From: a virus
Virus record (IMG/VR): IMGVR_UViG_3300033816_000375
Location: 1 to 28,738 of that record
Reading direction: 5' to 3' (one strand)
Length of the DNA: 28,738 bases
Below, piece by piece: positions 24,138 to 28,738 of the stretch. Position 1 is the stretch's first letter. Each line of letters begins with the position of its first letter. Position numbers and translations under genes: made by a program. The notes under the pieces were generated by a model. That model had not been told where the DNA came from. It worked only from the letters and a program-made list of their open reading frames with translations, and searched no databases.

Positions 24138-24584
24138 TTATGCCTTAAGTCCAATTCGTGCGAAACGAACTGTGACTGGCTTGATCGCTTGGTCTGGAGT
24201 GACTGTTAAGGCCACGGTATTTCCAGTGCGAGAGACATTAATGGTGCCAATATTCCCATCATTGTCGATTGTTCCGTATTCGCTGACATTTACATTTGTA
24301 CCGTCAACGAGAATTGTTAGTTCGGTTGCATAGAACTTATTGTCCCCTGCAGAGGTCTTTGATATTGAAACAATATACTTGACCATACGCCAAACTGTAG
24401 CGTCAAAGTTATCAACAACAGTTACGTTCTCAATACCAGTGATTGTGTTTTCATTGTTACCTGCTGAACCCAAATCTGTTGCTTGGGCTGATGCGGTGTC
24501 AATTAAATCTTCATAATTTTCTTGAGTAGGTCTATCTCCAGTTTGGAATAGACTCTTAACTGCTGGGATTGATACTTTGGCCAT
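24138..24584 (-). CDS. Tail/fibre-associated protein with a shared C-terminal module
   Basis: A 148-aa protein. The N-terminus (KVSIPAVKSLFQTGDRPTQENY) has the TGD-x-PT-x2-N(F/Y) motif often seen in phage tail fibre and tip proteins. The last 85 residues resemble the end of the 541-aa fibre protein (Y-V then a hydrophobic strand, VSEYGTIDND, GNTVALTVTP). This suggests a common adhesion or trimerisation module. It has no ribosome-binding site. A TATAAT box ends 6 nt before the ATG. Confidence 0.75.
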   Translation of the reverse strand: MAKVSIPAVKSLFQTGDRPTQENYEDLIDTASAQATDLGSAGNNENTITGIENVTVVDNFDATVWRMVKYIVSISKTSAGDNKFYATELTILVDGTNVNVSEYGTIDNDGNIGTINVSRTGNTVALTVTPDQAIKPVTVRFARIGLKA

Positions 24585-24590
24585 GTGGTA

Positions 24591-24599
24591 ATTATATCA
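24591..24599 (-). promoter_or_regulatory. Extended -10 promoter, leaderless, for the 148-aa gene
   Basis: TGATATAAT on the minus strand. The six bases TACCAC separate it from the ATG at 24584. An inverted repeat (24604-24622) lies immediately upstream. Confidence 0.65.
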
Positions 24600-24603
24600 C
24601 CCT

Positions 24604-24622
24604 TTTAATTAATCTAATTAAA
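24604..24622 (-). repeat. AT-rich inverted repeat upstream of a leaderless promoter
   Basis: TTTAATTA and TAATTAAA around a 3-nt loop, overlapping the stop codon of the 68-aa gene and abutting the -10 element of the next. No T-run follows on the minus strand, so it is not a classic terminator. It may be an mRNA end structure or a protein site. Confidence 0.4.
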
Positions 24623-24824
24623 GGATATAGTTGCTGTATCCAATAACTTGAAGAGGAATTGGTGCGGGATTAGTTTTAGAATATCCAAACACACTTACGT
24701 TAATAAACTGAACTCTAAATGGCAAAACCTCTTCAACTCTTGCTTTTGGTTGTATGTGATCTATGCGAATTTGTCTTAAATCAAGATCTGTAATCTGTGC
24801 ATGTGCTAATTGATGTGTTGGCAT
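24618..24824 (-). CDS. Small tail-tip region protein, unknown function
   Basis: A 68-aa protein (begins MPTHQLAHAQITDLDLRQIR, ends PAPIPLQVIGYSNYIL). Its ATG shares one base with the stop codon of the 129-aa gene (TAATG), so it is translationally coupled and probably real despite its size. No transmembrane segment is visible. It may be a small virion subunit acting with its neighbour. Confidence 0.7.
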   Translation of the reverse strand: MPTHQLAHAQITDLDLRQIRIDHIQPKARVEEVLPFRVQFINVSVFGYSKTNPAPIPLQVIGYSNYIL

Positions 24825-25213
24825 TACTGTGTTACATCTTCAATAATAACCATTGACCCTTTGGCTACCGTCCAAACTCTGCCTTCTGATAGAAGTTCTG
24901 TGAGTTGGATGTCGAAGATGTCTCCTGTCTCAAGAAGTTCTGATTGAGATGATGTAAGATTTACAGTAAAACTTCCTTCTGTATCTTGAAACTCAATTGG
25001 CTCAGGGGATAAAGAAATAATAACTTCATCAGTTGAAGGACGGTAAACATCCATAGCAACTTCCCAGTCATCAAGAAGAAGTGGCTCTCTTGCATCGTTA
25101 GTTACATAAACACGAAATGCTGCAGAATCTCCACGAACGACTGTCCAGCGAATTTCTGGTGGGGCTGCACCAAGTGCATAGGAGTCTGTGGGTTGATTTC
25201 TAAAGGTAGCCAT
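24824..25213 (-). CDS. Ig-like/BppU-type virion protein (probable)
   Basis: A 129-aa protein. The layout RGDSAAFRVYVTNDAREPLLLDD, then MDVYRP, then strands ending in TVAKGSMVIIEDVTQ resembles the small beta-sandwich domain at the N-terminus of phage baseplate proteins (a memory-based resemblance, not searched). It sits in the tail-tip/fibre block. The start has no ribosome-binding site. A TATAAT box ends 6 nt upstream, so it is probably leaderless. It is coupled to the 68-aa gene downstream. Confidence 0.68.
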   Translation of the reverse strand: MATFRNQPTDSYALGAAPPEIRWTVVRGDSAAFRVYVTNDAREPLLLDDWEVAMDVYRPSTDEVIISLSPEPIEFQDTEGSFTVNLTSSQSELLETGDIFDIQLTELLSEGRVWTVAKGSMVIIEDVTQ

Positions 25214-25219
25214 AATGTT

Positions 25220-25228
25220 ATTATATCA
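25220..25228 (-). promoter_or_regulatory. Extended -10 promoter, leaderless, overlapping a stop codon
   Basis: TGATATAAT on the minus strand, six bases (AACATT) before the ATG at 25213. Its TGA is the stop codon of the upstream 182-aa gene. Confidence 0.66.
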
Positions 25229-25774
25229 CGACAAACCGTCTTTGAGTGCTCCCCAGGTGCCGTTACCCTTTGTTTGAACAATCAACATTCCACCATTATC
25301 AAGTGTTGCTTGAATTGCAACAACTGCTATATATCTTGCTGGACCTGTTGTTGGTCGACCTGAAACAAGAGTTCCAGAATTATCTACATATACCTTGGTT
25401 CCAGCAGGACCTAAACTTGTTGTGTTCATTTGAATAACACCAGAAACAATAACAAGGCCATTAGAATTATTTGGAATATCATTTTTTACCAAACCCAAAA
25501 TTGGAACATCTGGATTATGAGATACACTTGATGGATCATATTTTTGAATTAATGATTTTCCAGAAATACTTCCACTAATAAATACTGGAATACCCTGAGA
25601 AATTACTGTGCCTGTAGTATTTCTAACATCAATATATGCTGCGCCATAGCCCAGGGGAGGAAGAATATTATTCAAAGCATCTACTAAAACCTTAAAATCT
25701 CCGTGCACATTAACGGGATCTGAAGCAATAGGGTATGAAAGTGAGGTAGGATAATTAGATGCGTATTGTGGCAT
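25226..25774 (-). CDS. Virion structural protein of the fibre region
   Basis: A 182-aa protein. The second half has a pattern common in phage fibre-region proteins: ISQGIPVFISGSISGKSLIQ, then PILGLVKNDIPNNSNGLVIV, then GTKVYVDNSGTLVSGRPTTG and GGMLIVQ. This is a beta-rich domain of unclear role. No signal peptide or catalytic motif is present. The ATG lies 7 nt after a TATAAT box, with no Shine-Dalgarno sequence, so it is probably leaderless. It is the first gene of the minus-strand fibre block and is divergent from the lysozyme gene. Confidence 0.72.
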   Translation of the reverse strand: MPQYASNYPTSLSYPIASDPVNVHGDFKVLVDALNNILPPLGYGAAYIDVRNTTGTVISQGIPVFISGSISGKSLIQKYDPSSVSHNPDVPILGLVKNDIPNNSNGLVIVSGVIQMNTTSLGPAGTKVYVDNSGTLVSGRPTTGPARYIAVVAIQATLDNGGMLIVQTKGNGTWGALKDGLS

Positions 25775-25781
25775 AATCTTT

Positions 25782-25790
25782 ATTATACCA
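25782..25790 (-). promoter_or_regulatory. Extended -10 promoter, leaderless, for the 182-aa gene
   Basis: TGGTATAAT on the minus strand, seven bases before the ATG at 25774. It lies back to back with the plus-strand lysozyme promoter. The short inverted repeat AAAGT-TG-ACTTT (25797-25808) lies between and could be a shared operator. Confidence 0.65.
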
Positions 25791-25800
25791 CCCTATAAAG

Positions 25801-25830
25801 TTGACTTTTGGGCAAAATTTGTGTTATACT
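25801..25830 (+). promoter_or_regulatory. Sigma70-like promoter of the lysozyme gene
   Basis: TTGACT (25801-25806), an 18-nt spacer, then TATACT (25825-25830) with an upstream TGT that completes an extended -10. It is the only promoter in the window with a near-consensus -35 hexamer, and the only one on the plus strand. Confidence 0.78.
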
Positions 25831-25838
25831 TGGTTTAG

Positions 25839-25854
25839 ACACCTGCCAAGGTGT
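25839..25854 (+). other. Small hairpin in the leader of the lysozyme mRNA
   Basis: ACACCT and AGGTGT pair around GCCA, close to the predicted 5' end of the transcript. It could protect the message or affect ribosome access. Confidence 0.45.
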
Positions 25855-25877
25855 TATTGTTTTCTAAGGAGGAAACT

Positions 25878-26441
25878 ATGATTAAATTTATCGAAAGAAA
25901 CAAAGAGATCATTAGCACACTCAGTATCGTAGCACTTGTCAGTGTATTTTCTAATGCTGCTAATGCTGCCCCAGAACTAAGCACGAAGAATAACCTTAGC
26001 CTTGAACAGGCTCAGACATCGGACACAACCTCGAAAGAGGTTTTTTTGGTTTCTAAGGAAAAAATGTTGGAGAGTTTTGCAAATAAGACATCTCTTACAG
26101 ACTTAGAACTAAAGAAGATGCTTGCACTTGTTGGCTTCAAGGGTCAAAACCTTGTTGAGGCTTGGGCTGTAGCAAAGAAAGAATCTAATGGTCGCCCATT
26201 GGCTTTTAACGGAAATGAAAGCACTGGGGACTCCTCATATGGAATCTTTCAGATTAATATGATTGACTCACTTGGTCCTGATCGTAGAGACAAGTTTGAG
26301 TTATCTGCAAATGCTGAACTTTTTAACCCAGTTTTAAATGCACAAATTGCACACCACATGAGTAATGGTGGAGAAAACTGGATTGCCTGGAAGGGCATTA
26401 CTCCAAGAACAAAGTACTGGATGGCTAAATTTCCTAAGTAA
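25878..26441 (+). CDS. Secreted lysozyme/transglycosylase-like enzyme (probable endolysin)
   Basis: A 187-aa protein and the only plus-strand gene. It starts with a basic patch and hydrophobic core (MIKFIERNKE, IISTLSIVALVSVFS) and a likely signal peptidase site after Ala30 (ANA-APE). Residues about 90-175 resemble a lysozyme-like/SLT domain: Glu102 in VAKKESNGRPL is the candidate catalytic acid, followed by GDSSYGIFQINM and GGENWIAWKG. It should cleave peptidoglycan, either for lysis via host secretion or in wall remodelling. The start at 25878 is set by AAGGAGG 5 nt upstream. The frame is open to 25851, but that would include the leader. It has its own promoter and terminator. Confidence 0.85.
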   Translation: MIKFIERNKEIISTLSIVALVSVFSNAANAAPELSTKNNLSLEQAQTSDTTSKEVFLVSKEKMLESFANKTSLTDLELKKMLALVGFKGQNLVEAWAVAKKESNGRPLAFNGNESTGDSSYGIFQINMIDSLGPDRRDKFELSANAELFNPVLNAQIAHHMSNGGENWIAWKGITPRTKYWMAKFPK

Positions 26442-26453
26442 AATATAATAACT

Positions 26454-26488
26454 AAAGGCACCTATGGAAAACTCTATAGGTGCTTTTT
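26454..26488. terminator. Convergent bidirectional terminator
   Basis: GCACCTAT (26458-26465) and ATAGGTGC (26476-26483) form an 8-bp stem, extended by AAAG/TTTT pairing. On the plus strand a TTTTT run follows, ending the lysozyme mRNA. On the minus strand the hairpin is followed by CTTTAGTTATTATATTTT and would end the oxygenase operon, whose stop codon overlaps it. Confidence 0.82.
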
Positions 26489-27062
26489 AGTTTCTTAAAA
26501 TAAGGTTAATTGCTGCTCTTGGGGCCTTAATAGTCTCAACCTCATGAGCAAGATTTTTAGGAACAAAAATAAAGTCACCTTCTACTACATGGTGCTCATT
26601 TTCTAAATTCTCTCCTGTGCGCCAAATCATTTCACCCTTTACTACCCACTGAAACTGATCAACATAGTCTCTATGCTTGCTTCCGACTATTCCCCTGTTT
26701 TTCATTAAAGATACTAAACAAAAGTTTCCAGTATATATTTCTGATGAGTATTGAGAAAGCCCCCACTCAGTTACTGGAGCAAGTTCTGGAATTATTGTCA
26801 TATAAAGATCTTTTGGATCATATAGTTGAAATGCCATTCTTGACCAAAATCTACATTTTAATCTCATATCAGAAGACTCACCCTCAACAAAATCGTTTAA
26901 CCGATATGATCTATCTGGAAAGGCAGTTAAGTCTTCATCAACATACTTAGAGACCATGGACATAATTGTGTCCAACGATGGCAAATCCGTAAACACATCT
27001 TTAAATATGTGAATTCTATTCTCAGCAATTGCTTGCTCGACAAGAGTCATATCTATTTTCAT
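26487..27062 (-). CDS. Cupin/JmjC-like protein, candidate Fe(II) oxygenase
   Basis: A 191-aa protein with a C-terminal double-stranded beta-helix pattern. His130-x-Asp132 lies in SKHRDYVDQFQ, then VVKGEMIWR and VEGDFIFVPKNLAHEVE with His173. HxD plus a distal His in this arrangement is the iron-binding triad of JmjC/cupin-type 2OG oxygenases. Residues 1-100 are not recognised. The start at 27062 is chosen because its ATG overlaps the previous stop by four bases (ATGA). A TTG at 27071 is less likely. It is the third gene of a coupled operon with another oxygenase, so both may act on the same target, which is unknown. Confidence 0.75.
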   Translation of the reverse strand: MKIDMTLVEQAIAENRIHIFKDVFTDLPSLDTIMSMVSKYVDEDLTAFPDRSYRLNDFVEGESSDMRLKCRFWSRMAFQLYDPKDLYMTIIPELAPVTEWGLSQYSSEIYTGNFCLVSLMKNRGIVGSKHRDYVDQFQWVVKGEMIWRTGENLENEHHVVEGDFIFVPKNLAHEVETIKAPRAAINLILRN

Positions 27063-27658
27063 TTTAACCAACTAACTACAGCATATCGTTCTCCAGATTT
27101 TACTGGCAGGACTGAGTGGTTATAAACATATGTTGATGGGAAAACAAGAAAGTCATTTGCTGCAGGTTTGTATGTTATTCCAAATCTTGGAAACACAATC
27201 TCACCACCTTCATAGTTATCATTAATATAATATATTGTTGACATTCTTCTGTGGTAGTCTTTATGATCATCAACATGGTTTACAAACTTTTGCCCAACTC
27301 CATATTTTAATATGCTGTATTGGTCGTGCCATGTTGTAGAAAGTCCATACATTGATTTATAGTCATTCTCTAGAGGACCAAGATTTTCAAGGAATAGATT
27401 TGAAAGAGATGAAAAGAATGCACCCTTAAAACCAATAAACTCTTTAATTTCTTCTTCACTATAGGGAACTGGAACTACAAATGTATCTCTAAGTTCTTTG
27501 TTCTTTCCAGCCTCTTCATCTCCCGTTTTTACTCCTGCCAACTGCCATTCTATTTTTGCACTAGAAATTCCTTCTTCTATATCAAAAACTAAGGAGCCAT
27601 CATAATTCATAGCGTTAGAATAAACAACAACTCCTGGAACTAATTCTTTTTTATTCAT
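27059..27658 (-). CDS. 2OG-Fe(II) oxygenase, prolyl 4-hydroxylase-like
   Basis: A 199-aa protein. The C-terminal half carries the whole prolyl 4-hydroxylase-type catalytic set: His128-x-Asp130 in KFVNHVDDHKD, the strand MSTIYYINDNYEGGEIVFP, His181 in YVYNHSVLPV and Arg191 in SGERYAVVSW, which would bind the 2-oxoglutarate carboxylate. It would hydroxylate a protein or small molecule in the cytoplasm. The start at 27658 shares one base with the previous stop (TAATG) and has AGGG 8 nt upstream. An in-frame extension to 27724 overlaps the upstream gene and is unlikely. Phages often carry such enzymes with unknown substrates. Confidence 0.88.
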   Translation of the reverse strand: MNKKELVPGVVVYSNAMNYDGSLVFDIEEGISSAKIEWQLAGVKTGDEEAGKNKELRDTFVVPVPYSEEEIKEFIGFKGAFFSSLSNLFLENLGPLENDYKSMYGLSTTWHDQYSILKYGVGQKFVNHVDDHKDYHRRMSTIYYINDNYEGGEIVFPRFGITYKPAANDFLVFPSTYVYNHSVLPVKSGERYAVVSWLK

Positions 27659-27903
27659 TACCATTTCCCTATCGGACAGGTTGCTACTTGCATTTTTGTT
27701 TTTGCATACATAAAGCAGCCACATTTTTTACACTGTTTTGTTAATTTAATTAATTCTGGGCATGCTTTACATATAGAATATCTTTCAGATGAAACCTCTT
27801 CAGTTGCCCATTCAGTATTTGGGTTAATAAGATCCATTGGCCCAACAGAAGATTCTTTATTTGTTTCTATTATTTCTTTTATTTTACCTATTCTACCTGA
27901 CAT
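27658..27903 (-). CDS. Cys-rich zinc-ribbon-like small protein
   Basis: An 81-aa protein, helical at the N-terminus, then six cysteines: Cys45 and Cys48 (CKAC), Cys58, Cys61 and Cys63 (CKKCGC), and Cys76 (TCPIGKW). This spacing suggests a zinc or iron site of the zinc-ribbon or rubredoxin type. Similar short proteins ending in CPIGKW are, as I recall, common in marine phages beside oxygenase genes, but the function is unknown. It leads a three-gene coupled operon. It lacks a ribosome-binding site and has TAAAAT 6 nt before the ATG. Confidence 0.75.
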   Translation of the reverse strand: MSGRIGKIKEIIETNKESSVGPMDLINPNTEWATEEVSSERYSICKACPELIKLTKQCKKCGCFMYAKTKMQVATCPIGKW

Positions 27904-27909
27904 ACTATA

Positions 27910-27918
27910 ATTTTACCA
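27910..27918 (-). promoter_or_regulatory. Extended -10 promoter, leaderless, for the oxygenase operon
   Basis: TGGTAAAAT on the minus strand. The six bases TATAGT separate it from the ATG at 27903. No Shine-Dalgarno sequence is visible. Confidence 0.57.
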
Positions 27919-27957
27919 TACCATTCTTTTTTTTAGAAAAATATATAGTAATTTAAA

Positions 27958-28738
27958 TTAAATTGGTTGTGCATCGCCAGGACCGCCACCGCCACCGCCA
28001 CCTGAAGGTGTAACAGCAGGTGTAACTGCAGGGGTAACAGCAGGGGTAACAGCAGGAGTTACTGCAGGGGTAACAGCAGGTGTAACTGCAGGGGTAACAG
28101 CAGGTGTGACGCTTTCTTCTGGTGAATAACAGTTAGGCCAAGTTCCTAGTTCTCCAAACTCAGCACATGTTGGAGTTGAAGGTGTTACTGAAGGTGTTAC
28201 TGAAGGGGTAACAGCAGGAGTTACTGCAGGGGTAACAGCAGGTGTAACTGCAGGTGTAACTGCTGGTGTAACTGCAGGGGTAACAGCAGGGGTAACAGCA
28301 GGTGTAACGGATGGAGTTACCGAAGGTGTAACTGCAGGTGTGACAGAAGGTTCAACACACTCACCAAATGATGCATTCCAAACTAATCCACACTGACCAC
28401 ACTGAGATGAGGATAAAGTGCTTGTGTCAGCACAAGGATCTGCTGGTGTAACAGCAGGGGTAACAGCAGGGGTAACAGCAGGGGTAACAGCAGGGGTAAC
28501 AGCAGGGGTAACTGCAGGTGTTACTGCAGGAGTAACTGCAGGTGTGACAGCAGGCGTTACAGGCGTAACCTCTGGCTCAACACATTCACCAAATGATGCA
28601 TTCCAAACTAATCCACACTGACCGCACTGGCTTTGTGTTAGGAGAGAAGTATCTTCACAAGGATCTGCTGGTGTTACTGCTGGAGTAACCTCTGGCTCAA
28701 TACATTCACCAAATGTTGGTGACCAAACCAAACCACAC
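27958..28738 (-). CDS. Cys-module/Pro-Thr-rich repeat protein (N-terminus beyond the right edge)
   Basis: 260 codons are visible and the frame is open to the window edge, so the true start lies outside. A TTG at 28731 is not a start, because it falls inside a repeated CGLVW motif. The protein alternates between a 30-residue module (DPC, then SQCGQCGLVWNASFGECVEP) and long runs of the four-residue unit PAVT. Three similar modules and one diverged module (CAEFGELGTWPNCYSP) are seen. It ends in a glycine run and DAQPI. It looks like an extended, possibly surface-exposed stalk with disulphide or metal-binding knots, in a virion or secreted protein. The function is unknown. Confidence 0.8.
   Translation of the reverse strand, partial: CGLVWSPTFGECIEPEVTPAVTPADPCEDTSLLTQSQCGQCGLVWNASFGECVEPEVTPVTPAVTPAVTPAVTPAVTPAVTPAVTPAVTPAVTPAVTPADPCADTSTLSSSQCGQCGLVWNASFGECVEPSVTPAVTPSVTPSVTPAVTPAVTPAVTPAVTPAVTPAVTPAVTPAVTPSVTPSVTPSTPTCAEFGELGTWPNCYSPEESVTPAVTPAVTPAVTPAVTPAVTPAVTPAVTPAVTPSGGGGGGGPGDAQPI
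28006..28575 (-). repeat. 12-bp tandem repeats encoding PAVT
   Basis: Three tracts (about 28006-28110, 28180-28345 and 28440-28575) of a 12-bp unit of the GGTAACAGCAGG type on the plus strand, with silent variants and occasional PSVT units. The tracts separate the Cys modules. Such repeats are prone to length change and assembly collapse. Confidence 0.88.

Noticed and set aside
27063-27071. TTG start for the cupin protein
   Set aside because: The ATG at 27062 gives the usual ATGA overlap with the upstream stop.
28006-28575. CRISPR or iteron-like repeat
   Set aside because: The 12-bp unit stays in frame as PAVT and varies mainly at silent positions, so it is coding low complexity.
28729-28731. 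TTG start of the repeat protein
   Set aside because: The codon is the Leu of a CGLVW motif repeated further on, and the frame continues to the edge, so the gene is partial.

Overview
The window reads as part of a tailed double-stranded DNA phage genome (or a prophage). It is gene-dense and AT-rich. Every protein gene except one lies on the minus strand, so the natural reading direction is from position 28738 down to 1. It holds head genes (portal, XkdF-like protease with scaffold, HK97-fold capsid), a set of head-tail connectors, tail tube, tail chaperones and tape measure genes, plus fibre genes, a class II ribonucleotide reductase and a secreted lysozyme-like enzyme. I see no terminase, integrase, polymerase, tRNA or CRISPR array. 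Several genes lack a Shine-Dalgarno sequence and carry a TATAAT-type box 6-7 nt before the start codon, which is the leaderless style common in Actinobacteria. A B12-dependent reductase also fits an actinobacterial host, perhaps an aquatic one, but the host is inference.

Layout in reading order. (1) 28738-26487: the end of a Cys-module/Pro-Thr repeat protein, then a tight operon of a Cys-rich zinc-ribbon-like protein, a prolyl-4-hydroxylase-like 2OG-Fe(II) oxygenase and a cupin/JmjC-like protein. (2) 25801-26488: one plus-strand gene for a signal-peptide lysozyme/transglycosylase with its own sigma70-like promoter and a terminator shared with the converging operon. (3) 25774-18209: a tail-tip/fibre block with several related repeat-rich proteins, ending in an Fn3-FGAF repeat-Hint protein. 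(4) 18153-15304: an unknown conserved protein and the ribonucleotide reductase. (5) 15278-11565: a 1237-aa LamG-type structural protein. (6) 11546-7018: head assembly, where the protease gene contains an in-frame internal start for a separate scaffold. (7) 6927-3142: connectors and tail tube. (8) 3069-1: two paralogous tail chaperones and the tape measure gene, which runs off the left edge.

The most striking feature is transcriptional. A nine-base extended -10 element (TG-N-TATAAT, TATACT or TAAAAT) recurs in at least twelve intergenic positions and is often placed so that transcription would begin at the start codon. In several places it sits just after a terminator or inverted repeat, which divides the structural region into many small units. 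Other points worth checking are the short and long tail chaperones made by gene duplication instead of frameshifting, the nested scaffold start, the Hint domain behind an FGAF repeat, and a possible hydroxylase/Pro-rich substrate pairing at the right edge.
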